Shown: positions 1 to 7,959 of the stretch, piece after piece
Numbering within the stretch: the first letter of the stretch is position 1
Layout: each line of letters opens with the position of its first letter
Assembly (NCBI GenBank): GCA_018399255.1
Contig: JAGYPA010000003.1
Span: 122,032 to 155,427 of the forward strand
Origin: Spirochaetales bacterium
Lineage (GTDB): Bacteria > Spirochaetota > Spirochaetia > JABMQR01
DNA: 33,396 nt
Direction of reading: 5' to 3'
Notes under the pieces: model-generated
Told to the model about the DNA's origin: nothing
Seen by the model: the letters and a program-made list of their open reading frames with translations, nothing else
Database searches by the model: none
Made by a program: the position numbers and the translations under genes

Positions 1-1919
1 AACCCGAAGGCAATATACGCAATTCCATCCTCAGGTTTTTCCCGTTCGACAGGATAGTAGTTGAGAGAGCGGGCAACTCCGGAAAAATTCGGATAGCAGA
101 AGCTGCCGAACTGGGAGCCGGTAATCTGCTGAATAATAACTGACATTTTCTCTTCTTCCACCAGATGGTCGGTAGCCTGAAGGTAGTCCCTGCTCAGCCG
201 GAAATAGACTGAGGCATAGATGGTCTTGATAGCCTTTCCGAGGTCGGCAAGGCGACGGTCAAAATCAGGATGGTTATTGGGCAGCATGCAGGTCTGGTAG
301 ATTCCGGCAAAAGGCTGGTAATGGGAGTCTTCCAGCAGACTTGAGGATCTGACGGCGATAGGGGCTTTGATAACCCGCAGGACAGTTTTGAGGTTTTCCA
401 CAAGTTCGTCAGGAAGCTTGGCCTTGAGAAAATTCTCGAGGATTTCCTCATCGCTGCTGCCGTTCATGAGATACTGCTGCAGCGTATTCTCCTCCATAAA
501 GCGGTCAAAAAAGTCGGTAGTGATAACGACGGTCTTCGGGATGGAGATATACATATGGGGATACTTTTCCGGAATCCCGCTCTGCTTCAGCTGAAGGTCG
601 ATAAAGGCCAGGCCGCGTCCCTTGCCGCCGAGTGAGCCGGATCCGATTCTGGTGAAAAATGAGACCTCATCGAACCGGTCCTTGTTAAACCTGGCGATAA
701 TTCCTCTGCCCCGCCTCTGCCTGAACTTTTTTATGGTTTCGATCAGAAAATCCCGCAGTTCTTCCGGCGTGGGGTAGTCCTCAAGGACAATAGGCCGGAT
801 CTGGCGGGCTAAGCCGAAAAGCGCACGAGCCTGCAGCCAGTTGGAAAAATCGTTATGCTGAACATGATAGACAAATGAATCGATCGGGATGGCGGAAATT
901 GCATACTGCAGCTCCCGCAAATTAGATGCCGTCCTGACTGCGCCTTTTGTTCCGGGATCCCGGAAGATAAAATTCCCGAATCCGTAGCTTATCTTTATAT
1001 AGTTGCGCAGTTCTGCGAGGAGCGTCTGGGAATGCTTATGAAGAAAGCCGGCCTGCAGGGCATCGGCGGCCTCTTTATGTTCGGTATGGGAAGATTGAAG
1101 CAGAATCGGGAGATCCCGGTTTCCTTCCCGCACTGCTGAACAGAAGGCAAGGCCGGCCTGCGGGTCTATTATGTCGTTGCGCTTGTACTCCACATCCGAT
1201 ATAACACCGAGAATGTTCTCCTTGAAGCGTTCGTACAGTTCGATCGCCTCTTCAAAAGTTCTTGCAAGGAGTATTTTCGGACGACCTCGCATCCGTTGAG
1301 TCTGGGTCCAGTCGTTCAGCCCTTCAGCCATAATATAGCGGGCCTGTTGGATAAGGCTAGTGTAGATCATCGGCAGATAGGATGAGTAATAGCGGACGGA
1401 ATCCTCAACAAGCAGAATTACCTGGACGTCAGCTGTCTTGACATCGTCCTCGGCATTCATGCTGTCTTCTACCAGCTTCACCATAGCCAGCAGTATGTTC
1501 GGGTTTCCCTGCCATGTGAAAATATAGTCTATGATATCCGTTGATTCTTTTTTCAGCTGTTTTATGCTTTTATGGGCCGGAGCCGGGGAGAGGATGATAA
1601 TAGGCTTATCGGGATGTTTTTTTTTGATAGTCCGGGCCAGATCCGCCGCGTGGAGGTCTCCAATATTGAGCATGGTAATTACCAGCTCGAATTCATGAGA
1701 GTCCAGAAGGGCAAGGGCTTCATCGGCAGTCTGAGCATGAGTGAACATGGGCGGATAGCGCAGGCCGAGGGCGACGTAATCCTGAAAGAGCAGTTCGTCA
1801 ACCCGTCCATCCTCTTCAAGCATAAACCGATCATACTGACTGCAGATCATGAGGATGTTCCGCACTCTTTTTTTCATCAGGTCCTGAAAGGGGGTGTCGA
1901 AAAGTTCCATTCTGTACAT
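1..1919 (-). CDS. PEP synthase / pyruvate phosphate dikinase-like protein with two N-terminal receiver-like domains (partial, C-terminus outside window)
   Basis: An open frame runs from ATG 1919 to the window edge, giving 639 residues. GGAG sits 7 nt upstream of the start. Residues about 20-120 resemble a response-regulator receiver, but the place for the phospho-acceptor Asp reads VITMLN, so it looks degenerate. Residues about 165-310 form a second receiver-like fold: VILLVEDS at the start, a candidate acceptor Asp at about 242 (GVISDVEY), and a Lys in FLHKHS. It carries an insertion near 180-215. From about 420 the protein matches the ATP-binding N-terminus of the PEP synthase/PPDK family, with GSGSLGGKGRGLAF and APIAVRSSSLLEDS. 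Family knowledge: these enzymes transfer phosphate through a mobile His domain, which would lie beyond the window. I infer a regulated pyruvate/PEP phosphotransferase; the substrate is uncertain. It is divergent from gdhA. Confidence 0.85.
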   Translation of the reverse strand, partial: MYRMELFDTPFQDLMKKRVRNILMICSQYDRFMLEEDGRVDELLFQDYVALGLRYPPMFTHAQTADEALALLDSHEFELVITMLNIGDLHAADLARTIKKKHPDKPIIILSPAPAHKSIKQLKKESTDIIDYIFTWQGNPNILLAMVKLVEDSMNAEDDVKTADVQVILLVEDSVRYYSSYLPMIYTSLIQQARYIMAEGLNDWTQTQRMRGRPKILLARTFEEAIELYERFKENILGVISDVEYKRNDIIDPQAGLAFCSAVREGNRDLPILLQSSHTEHKEAADALQAGFLHKHSQTLLAELRNYIKISYGFGNFIFRDPGTKGAVRTASNLRELQYAISAIPIDSFVYHVQHNDFSNWLQARALFGLARQIRPIVLEDYPTPEELRDFLIETIKKFRQRRGRGIIARFNKDRFDEVSFFTRIGSGSLGGKGRGLAFIDLQLKQSGIPEKYPHMYISIPKTVVITTDFFDRFMEENTLQQYLMNGSSDEEILENFLKAKLPDELVENLKTVLRVIKAPIAVRSSSLLEDSHYQPFAGIYQTCMLPNNHPDFDRRLADLGKAIKTIYASVYFRLSRDYLQATDHLVEEEKMSVIIQQITGSQFGSFCYPNFSGVARSLNYYPVEREKPEDGIAYIAFG

Positions 1920-2275
1920 AGGAAGGCTCCAAAAAAAGATCTACTTATATGTGAATTCAAGAAACAGCATGCAGGAATAGTGCTTCTGTGGTGTCACGTT
2001 ACGTCAGTTGCCATGTAAAGGCTGCTGAGTGCCAAGCATGCACAAAGCAAGTTTATCATAATTCGGGTATTCAGAGGAACCGGCAATTCAATCATGTTCG
2101 CTGTTCGAAAAACGTGAAAACATAAAAACCACCATAAAAGTTATTAAATATTTATGTAAACATAAGTAAAAATAGATATAATTACTATATGCATAAAAAT
2201 AAATAACTATAATTACAATATACTAAAGATTATCATTATTTGGTGAATATATTTATGTAAATATAAATATTCATA

Positions 2276-2305
2276 TTGACAATTGAGGTATTCAGCATAT
2301 ATTAT
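2276..2305 (+). promoter_or_regulatory. predicted sigma70-type promoter of gdhA
   Basis: A perfect -35 box TTGACA (2276-2281) is followed after 18 nt by TATTAT (2300-2305). TATATT at 2298-2303, 16 nt away, is an alternative -10. It lies about 65 bp before the gdhA start. Pattern match only. Confidence 0.6.
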
Positions 2306-2314
2306 CATAATATA
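2298..2314. repeat. 17-bp palindrome over the gdhA -10 region (candidate operator)
   Basis: TATATTAT-C-ATAATATA is a perfect 8-bp inverted repeat with a single central base. It overlaps the predicted -10 box, where a bound dimeric repressor would block transcription. The AT-rich context makes chance palindromes more likely. Confidence 0.5.
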
Positions 2315-2370
2315 TTGAGGATTAGATCCTTACGTCTGTGCTGATGCTGTTCTGCTGAAGGAGGCCCCGC

Positions 2371-3705
2371 ATGTATCACCTGAATTCTTTTATGTCAGAC
2401 CTTGAGAGAAAGAACCCTGCCCAGCCTGAATTTATCCAGGCCGTCCAGGAAGTTATCGAGTCGGTACTCGATGTCGTAAACGAAAACCCTGCGTATCTTG
2501 GTACCCGAATCCTGGAACGTATAACGGAGCCCGACCGCATCATCACCTTCAAGGTTGAGTGGGAAGATGACAATGGCGGAGTACAGGTCAATCGAGGGTA
2601 TCGCGTACAGTATAACAATGCTCTCGGTCCATACAAGGGCGGTTTACGGTTTCATCCCAGCGTAACGCTCGGTACTCTGAAGTTTCTTGGATTCGAGCAG
2701 ATTTTCAAAAACAGTCTCACCACCCTTCCGATGGGTGGAGCGAAGGGCGGTTCCGATTTCAATCCCAAGGGAAAATCCGACAATGAAATCATGCGGTTCT
2801 GCAAAGCCTTCATGACTGAGCTCAACCGGTATATCGGACCTGAAATCGATGTGCCCGCCGGAGATATCGGTGTCGGAGCGAGAGAGATCGGTTTTCTCTA
2901 TGGACAATATAAAAAACTGCGCATTGAGCATACCGGTGTCCTTACCGGAAAAGGGCGTTCGTGGGGCGGTTCTCTGATACGGCCTGAAGCGACAGGTTTC
3001 GGGGCTATTTACTTTGCCCGCGAGATGGCAGCTCATGCCAATGACAAGCTGGAAGGAAAGCGGATTGCGGTTTCCGGTTTCGGGAATGTTGCCTGGGGCG
3101 TAGTTATGAAGGCTTCCGAGCTGGGCGCTAAAGTTGTCACTATTTCCGGACCCGACGGATATATCTATGATGAAAAAGGAATTAATACCCAAAAAAAATG
3201 GGATTATATGCTCAAGCTGCGATCTTCCAACAATGATGTTGTCGAGCCGTATGCCAAAGAATTCGGTGCGAAATTTTATCCGGGACGGAAGCCCTGGGAA
3301 GTAGCGGTCGACATGGCCTTTCCCAGTGCTATCCAGAATGAACTTAATCTTGATGATGCAAAAAAATTGATCAGTAACGGTGTCAAGTATATTGTAGAAA
3401 CCTCCAATATGGGCTGCACCTCTGATGCAATTGAATACATCCAGCGTAGCAAAGTACCGTTTGCTCCGGGCAAGGCTGTTAATGCCGGCGGAGTAGCCGT
3501 GTCGGGTCTGGAAATGTCCCAGAATGCTATGAAACTGAGCTGGACAAGCGAGGAAGTTGATGAAAAGCTCAACAGGATAATGACCGAAATTCATAATGCC
3601 TGTGTAAAGGAAGGCTCTGACGGCAGTCGTGTCGACTACATAAAGGGAGCCAATATTGCCGGTTTCAAAAAAGTGGCTGACGCCATGCTTGAACTCGGTT
3701 ACTGA
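2371..3705 (+). CDS. gdhA: NADP-type glutamate dehydrogenase
   Basis: A 444-residue protein of the length usual for hexameric bacterial GdhA. It interconverts glutamate and 2-oxoglutarate plus ammonium in the cytoplasm. Visible landmarks are PYKGGLRFHPSV with the substrate-binding Lys, PMGGAKGGSDFNPKGK, PAGDIGVGAREIG with the catalytic Asp, the nucleotide-binding GFGNVAWG, and NAGGVAVSGLEMSQN near the C-terminus. AAGGAGG lies 7 nt before the ATG, so the start is secure. The gene is monocistronic: it has its own promoter and a hairpin with a T-run after its stop. The upstream palindromes suggest repression or activation tied to nitrogen or redox status, but the regulator is not identified. NADP rather than NAD preference is family inference. 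Confidence 0.96.
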   Translation: MYHLNSFMSDLERKNPAQPEFIQAVQEVIESVLDVVNENPAYLGTRILERITEPDRIITFKVEWEDDNGGVQVNRGYRVQYNNALGPYKGGLRFHPSVTLGTLKFLGFEQIFKNSLTTLPMGGAKGGSDFNPKGKSDNEIMRFCKAFMTELNRYIGPEIDVPAGDIGVGAREIGFLYGQYKKLRIEHTGVLTGKGRSWGGSLIRPEATGFGAIYFAREMAAHANDKLEGKRIAVSGFGNVAWGVVMKASELGAKVVTISGPDGYIYDEKGINTQKKWDYMLKLRSSNNDVVEPYAKEFGAKFYPGRKPWEVAVDMAFPSAIQNELNLDDAKKLISNGVKYIVETSNMGCTSDAIEYIQRSKVPFAPGKAVNAGGVAVSGLEMSQNAMKLSWTSEEVDEKLNRIMTEIHNACVKEGSDGSRVDYIKGANIAGFKKVADAMLELGY

Positions 3706-3760
3706 GTCATTCCTTCAGGCTTCCATATGATCCGGCTTCAGGCGAGGCCGGAAAGCAGAA

Positions 3761-3808
3761 AACAGCCGACTGCGCAGTAATTATTCTGCGGGCGGTTGTT
3801 TTTTTTTG
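3761..3808 (+). terminator. probable intrinsic terminator after gdhA
   Basis: An imperfect GC-rich stem (CAGCCGACTGCGCAG against CTGCGGGCGGTTG) is followed by a run of eight or more T. The run overlaps the predicted promoter of the next gene. Confidence 0.6.
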
Positions 3809-3823
3809 CCTTCGGCATATACT
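3796..3823 (+). promoter_or_regulatory. predicted promoter of the M42 peptidase gene
   Basis: TTGTTT (3796-3801), a 16-nt spacer, then TATACT (3818-3823). The second in-frame ATG (3831) lies 7 nt downstream, about where transcription would begin, and no Shine-Dalgarno is visible. This fits a leaderless mRNA. Confidence 0.45.
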
Positions 3824-3824
3824 G

Positions 3825-4973
3825 ATGAGCATGAGAAATGAAAAAGATACTCTTGATCTTATCAGACGCTTGAGCCTGGCTCCCGGCCTGCCGGGTTTTG
3901 AACAGGAAATTACAGCTATTATTCAAGCTGAAATTGGACATATCAGTGATTCTGCAGCGGTAGACCGGATCGGCAATGCTGTTTTCACCTTCGAGCCGAC
4001 GGCGGAAAACCGGTCCGTCGATACTGCGCCGAATTTCGGCCAGGTGCCGGCTTCCGGCCAAGTGCCGACCATCCTGCTCGCTGCACACCAGGATGAAATC
4101 GGTTTTATGGTGGCTTCAGTATTGCCCTCAGGCTTTCTGCGGGTGGAGAGTCTGGGCGGCTGGAATCCCGTTACGCTTCCCTCGTCCCCCGTTCTGGTAG
4201 TAAACCGGAGAAAAGAAAGTATTCCTGGAATCATTGGCCATATTCCACCCCATTTTCTGAAAGACCGAAAAAGTGATATTCCCCAGATCTCTGAATTGTT
4301 TATCGACATCGGAGCGGCCTCTGACCGGGAGGCTGCCGAAAAATTCTCTATCTTTCCTGGAGATCTTGTTGTTCCGGTAACCAACTATTCCTGGAACGAG
4401 AAAAGTCGTACGCTGATGTCAAAAGCTTTTGATGACCGGATAGGGATAGCCGCTCTGATAGAGCTGGGGCTGCGTATTGCGGGAAAACCCGGAAGAAAAA
4501 ATCGCCTGCGGTTGGCGGCAACGGTTCAGGAAGAGGTCGGGACCAGAGGTGCGGCTGTTCTTGGAAACTATACCGATGCCGATATAGCCCTCATTATTGA
4601 GGGTGCTCCGGCCGATGATATTCCCGGGGGACCGGAGATTCCGCAGACTCGCATAAGAGGCGGCGCCCATGTGCGCATATACGATCCTACGATGATTGCC
4701 CATCCCGGCCTGCTCCGGTTGATAAGAGAAAAAGCAGAGGGCGGCTCCATTCCCATACAGGAAACCGTTCGGCGGGGAGGCGGGACGGACGGCCGTGTGC
4801 TGCACCTTGCCGGAAACGGGATTCCCTCAATCGTTACCGGGGTGCCGGTGCGCTATGCACACAGCCATAACTGTCTGATACATCTGGATGATTTTTATGC
4901 CCTGGTAGATTTGCTGGAGGCGGTCTGCATGGGAGCAGGAAGCGAAACACTGGAAAAAGACGAGCAGCGATAA
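3825..4973 (+). CDS. M42 family aminopeptidase (glutamyl aminopeptidase/FrvX type)
   Basis: A 382-residue cytoplasmic metallo-aminopeptidase. Family residues for the two-metal site are visible: AAHQDEIG (His about 88, Asp about 90), SKAFDDRIG (bridging Asp near 204), QEEVGTRGA (catalytic Glu and metal Glu near 236), IIEG, and the late His in AHSHNCLIHLDDF. M42 enzymes form large hollow assemblies that trim short peptides. The protein is slightly longer than the usual 340-360 residues, partly because of the stretch GQVPASGQVP, encoded by an imperfect 18-bp duplication at 4037-4070. No Shine-Dalgarno precedes either ATG 3825 or ATG 3831; promoter position favours 3831 (380 residues). Peptide specificity cannot be read from the sequence. 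Confidence 0.9.
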   Translation: MSMRNEKDTLDLIRRLSLAPGLPGFEQEITAIIQAEIGHISDSAAVDRIGNAVFTFEPTAENRSVDTAPNFGQVPASGQVPTILLAAHQDEIGFMVASVLPSGFLRVESLGGWNPVTLPSSPVLVVNRRKESIPGIIGHIPPHFLKDRKSDIPQISELFIDIGAASDREAAEKFSIFPGDLVVPVTNYSWNEKSRTLMSKAFDDRIGIAALIELGLRIAGKPGRKNRLRLAATVQEEVGTRGAAVLGNYTDADIALIIEGAPADDIPGGPEIPQTRIRGGAHVRIYDPTMIAHPGLLRLIREKAEGGSIPIQETVRRGGGTDGRVLHLAGNGIPSIVTGVPVRYAHSHNCLIHLDDFYALVDLLEAVCMGAGSETLEKDEQR

Positions 4974-5313
4974 AGTGCAGCCAGACGGAGATTCATTCGT
5001 TTTTGCCAGGAATCAGCCCTGGAACCCCCTGCTCCCAAACAACTCCATATAGTGTTATATGTCAATAAGATAGCTGAATTCACACAAAATGTAGCGGATT
5101 TTTCCTGCTGAATTACCAAAATCAGATTGAACAGACCGGATCTTTGCAGTATGATTTAAGTTGCGGCTGTAACCGCTGCAGACAATTTTGACAAGCAAAC
5201 CTGACAAGCAGTTAAGCAGATAAGCAGTTGTGGCGATAGGTCAGAGCTTTTATGTGAGTAAAATACTCATCTAAGTATCTGCTGACATATAGGATAAGGA
5301 AACGGAGGAAAAA
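4974..5313. other. 340-bp intergenic leader of nrdJ with short repeats and palindromes
   Basis: No gene is seen. The region holds an inverted repeat CATATA-GTGT-TATATG (5046-5061), a repeated AAGCA motif (5189-5226) and TGAGTA-AAA-TACTCA (5255-5269). A TTGACA at 5188-5193 could be a -35, but no good -10 follows at 17 nt. I looked for a cobalamin riboswitch and did not recognise its conserved B12 box. Confidence 0.5.
5040..5061. promoter_or_regulatory. weak NrdR-box-like site / inverted repeat upstream of nrdJ
   Basis: Bases 5040-5055 end in ATATAGTGT, matching the right half of the NrdR consensus (ACACWATATATWGTGT); the left half is poor. The overlapping CATATA-GTGT-TATATG (5046-5061) is a perfect 6-bp inverted repeat. 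NrdR controls ribonucleotide reductase genes in many bacteria, which makes the location suggestive. No second, properly phased box was found. Confidence 0.3.
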
Positions 5314-7896
5314 GTGAGCGGGAATGTTATTGGAAAAGTTACCGAAAAAGGGCAGCCTGAGGATAAGAAAAATAGTTTAAAGCCGCTGGGAAGGAAAATT
5401 TTCTTCGACCGGTATGCGCTTAAAGATACAAAGAAAGAGACCCTTAAGGAAGAGGATCTGGTGGTTGTCGTGAGTAACGGGCAGACTGGACAGCGGGAAA
5501 TTGGAAAAATCGCGGAATTTCTTGCAGGAGATTCCGTTCTTGTGAAGCTGGAGGATGGAACAGAAACTGTCTGCAGTCTGGACCATATTGATAAGCCGCT
5601 CGAAACTGATCCTGGCCAGATGCACAGACGGGTTGCCGCTGGAGTAGCCGTGCAGGAAGCAGCATATGAAACAGCCTCCGGAGAGAAAGGGGAAAAGGAG
5701 TGGCAGGAGAAGTTTGCCTGGCTCCTTGATGACTGGAAGTTTGTCCCAGGGGGACGAATTCTTACCGGTGCCGGGACTGACCAGAATCTCACTTATTACA
5801 ACTGCTATGTAGTTCCATCTCCGAAAGACAGTCGGGGCGGAATTATGGACACGCTGACCCAGATGACGGAAATCATGTCCCGCGGGGGCGGGGTCGGCAT
5901 GAACCTCTCTTCACTTCGCCCTCGCAATGCCTATGTGAAAGGCGTAAACGGCCGATCCAGCGGATCAGTATCCTGGGGTGCCCTGTACAGTTTTGTAACA
6001 GGGCTGATCGAGCAGGGCGGAAGCAGGCGCGGTGCCTTGATGCTGATTCTTGACGTATGGCATCCCGATATTATCGATTTCATCAACAGTAAGCGGGAAA
6101 TGGGAAAAATCGAGAATGCAAATATCAGCGTAGCCATAACTGATGAGTTTATGGAAGCGGTCAGAGAGGACAGGGATTGGACTACCATATTTCCGGACAC
6201 CTCCGATCCTGCCTATAATGAGAAATGGGACGGTGACATCCAGAAATGGACTGCCGCCGGCGGCAAAGTTGTCGAGTATAAAACCCTCAAGGCAAAGGAA
6301 GTATGGAACAGCATTATCGAAAGCGCCTGGGCTTCGGCTGAACCGGGACTATTCTTTGTCGATCGCTATAACGCCCTGAGCAACTCCTGGTACTATTCCT
6401 CGATCCGCTGTACGAATCCCTGCGGTGAACAAGGTCTGCCTCCTTGGGGAGTATGCAATCTCGGTTCCATCAATCTGGCAAAATTTGCGGAAAACGGAAA
6501 GGTTCTGTGGGACGATCTCAAAAAGACGGTTAACTACGCCGTACGTTTTCTTGATGACGTGATTGACGATACACCCTATTTTTTCGAGGAAAACCGGGTA
6601 CAGCAGCAGTCGGAGCGGAGGATAGGGCTCGGTACCATGGGTCTTGCCGAAATGCTCATTCATCTGCGGCTCGCCTACGGCAGCGACGAATCGATAGCCT
6701 TCCTGGACAAGCTCTACAAGTTTATCTGTGTCGAGTCTTACCGGGCAAGTGCAGAAATTGCCGCCCAGAAAGGCAGCTTTCCCCTCTTTGATGCCGAAAA
6801 ATTTCTGCAAAGCGGCTTTATGCAGCAGATGCCGGAAGAGATTCGCTCTCTTGTAAGGGAAAAAGGGATCCGCAATGTCACGCTGCTGACGCAGGCTCCT
6901 ACCGGGACTACTGGAACCATGGTGGGCACCAGTACCGGAATCGAGCCCTATTTTTTCTGGGAATGGGAGCGGGTCGGCAGGATGGGATCCCATATTGAGC
7001 GGGTTGATGTTTACGCCGACTGGCTGGCCGTTCATCCGAACGAGAAGATGCCCGACTACTTTGTCTCCGCTATGGATCTTCCCCCGGAGGGTCATGTGAA
7101 AGTGCAGGCTGCTATCCAGCGCTGGGTCGATTCCAGCATATCGAAGACCGGGAACACTCCGGCAGACTATACAGTGGAAGAGACTGCGAACCTGTATAAG
7201 CTGATGTACGATCTGGGCTGCAAGGGCGGTACTACCTATCGGGACGGTTCACGGGATACTCAGGTGCTTAACAAGATGGATGATGATGACGAGGCTATAG
7301 ATGAGCCGGTTGTCATCGATGTCAAGCCGCGGGTGAGATCGACGGTTCTTCAGGGCACTACGTATCGGAAGGCAACCCCGATAGGTACCGCCTATATTAC
7401 CGTTAACTCCGACGGCATCAGTCGGGAGAATCCCTTTGAGGTGTTTGTCAATGTGGCAAAGGTGGGATCGGATGTGGCTGCGGATGCTGAAGGGCTTGGG
7501 CGGCTGGTCAGTCTGGTGCTGCGTATGCCGAGTCCCCTGACGCCCGCTCAGCGTGCTGAAGCGGTGATAGCCCAGCTGCGCGGTATCGGTTCCGGGCGGC
7601 AGATGGGATTTGGAAAGAATCGTGTTATGAGTCTTCCCGATGCGGTAGCTCAGGTGCTTGAGGAGCATATCGGATCTGATGAGCCGGACCACGCCTATCC
7701 TGAATTGCCTGATGAGGAGGATGAGAACCGGAAAAAGCAGTATGATCTCTCTTTTACTGAAGTTCCGGCGTCTTCTGAGGGAGCGTCCCGGGAGAAAATA
7801 CACAAGGCTGATATTTGCCCGGTTTGCGGAAATGCAACATTCATGAATATTGAAGGGTGTAAAAAGTGTTTTTCCTGCGGTTTCAGCGAGTGCTGA
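5314..7896 (+). CDS. nrdJ: adenosylcobalamin-dependent ribonucleoside-diphosphate reductase (class II)
   Basis: An 860-residue protein starting at GTG 5314 with GGAGG 5-6 nt upstream. It reduces ribonucleotides to deoxyribonucleotides using a B12-derived thiyl radical, without oxygen. Landmarks in order are an N-terminal region with FFDRYALK; YNCYVVPSP with a redox Cys; GGGVGMNLSSLRPRNA; GGSRRGALM; NPCGEQGLPPWG followed by CNLGSINL, with the radical Cys and catalytic Asn/Glu; and TQAPTGTTGTMVGTSTGIEP. TYRDGSRDTQ follows, then a NrdJ C-terminal domain (RSTVLQGTTYRKATP). The tail has paired cysteines (CPVCG, CKKCFSC), the redox or zinc motif that re-reduces the active site. The last codons lie inside a 16-bp tandem repeat that continues to the next gene. 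Confidence 0.96.
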   Translation: MSGNVIGKVTEKGQPEDKKNSLKPLGRKIFFDRYALKDTKKETLKEEDLVVVVSNGQTGQREIGKIAEFLAGDSVLVKLEDGTETVCSLDHIDKPLETDPGQMHRRVAAGVAVQEAAYETASGEKGEKEWQEKFAWLLDDWKFVPGGRILTGAGTDQNLTYYNCYVVPSPKDSRGGIMDTLTQMTEIMSRGGGVGMNLSSLRPRNAYVKGVNGRSSGSVSWGALYSFVTGLIEQGGSRRGALMLILDVWHPDIIDFINSKREMGKIENANISVAITDEFMEAVREDRDWTTIFPDTSDPAYNEKWDGDIQKWTAAGGKVVEYKTLKAKEVWNSIIESAWASAEPGLFFVDRYNALSNSWYYSSIRCTNPCGEQGLPPWGVCNLGSINLAKFAENGKVLWDDLKKTVNYAVRFLDDVIDDTPYFFEENRVQQQSERRIGLGTMGLAEMLIHLRLAYGSDESIAFLDKLYKFICVESYRASAEIAAQKGSFPLFDAEKFLQSGFMQQMPEEIRSLVREKGIRNVTLLTQAPTGTTGTMVGTSTGIEPYFFWEWERVGRMGSHIERVDVYADWLAVHPNEKMPDYFVSAMDLPPEGHVKVQAAIQRWVDSSISKTGNTPADYTVEETANLYKLMYDLGCKGGTTYRDGSRDTQVLNKMDDDDEAIDEPVVIDVKPRVRSTVLQGTTYRKATPIGTAYITVNSDGISRENPFEVFVNVAKVGSDVAADAEGLGRLVSLVLRMPSPLTPAQRAEAVIAQLRGIGSGRQMGFGKNRVMSLPDAVAQVLEEHIGSDEPDHAYPELPDEEDENRKKQYDLSFTEVPASSEGASREKIHKADICPVCGNATFMNIEGCKKCFSCGFSEC

Positions 7897-7944
7897 TTTC
7901 AGCAAGTCCTGGTTTCAGCGAGTGCTGGTTTCAGCAACTGCTGA
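7881..7944. repeat. four tandem 16-bp repeats spanning the nrdJ stop codon
   Basis: Units start at 7881, 7897, 7913 and 7929 and follow TTTCAGCRAGTSCTGR, with one further difference in unit 4. Unit 1 encodes the last residues and the stop of NrdJ. The array ends just before the Shine-Dalgarno AAGGAG (7945-7950) of the MFS gene. Most units contain CAGC/GCTG and could fold as a small hairpin. The array probably arose by slippage duplication. Confidence 0.9.
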
Positions 7945-7959
7945 AAGGAGATTGACCGC

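Larger units (their letters stand above)
1920..2370. other. 451-bp divergent intergenic region, AT-rich, with several palindromes
   Basis: No convincing gene lies here. Positions 2101-2320 are strongly AT-rich. They contain two copies of ATTTATGTAA followed by an imperfect inverted half (2150-2165 and 2251-2266) and a perfect palindrome at 2298-2314 that overlaps the predicted gdhA promoter. The divergent PEP synthase-like gene must also be transcribed from this region, but I could not choose a promoter for it. Confidence 0.6.

Noticed and set aside
1572-2018. 148-codon plus-strand open frame near the start of the window
   Set aside because: It is antisense to the PEP synthase-like gene, has no recognisable family, and the minus frame shows clear domain motifs.
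2644-3594. 316-codon minus-strand open frame inside gdhA
   Set aside because: Long but antisense to a gene with unmistakable glutamate dehydrogenase motifs; composition is that of a shadow frame.
5000-5036. Hairpin CCAGG...CCTGG as terminator of the M42 gene
   Set aside because: The stem is only 5 bp and no T-run follows on the plus strand.
4974-5313. Cobalamin riboswitch before nrdJ
   Set aside because: Expected for a B12-dependent enzyme with a long leader, but the conserved B12 box was not found by eye. A covariance-model search would settle it.
6349-7095. 248-codon minus-strand open frame inside nrdJ
   Set aside because: Shadow of the class II reductase; no protein motif.
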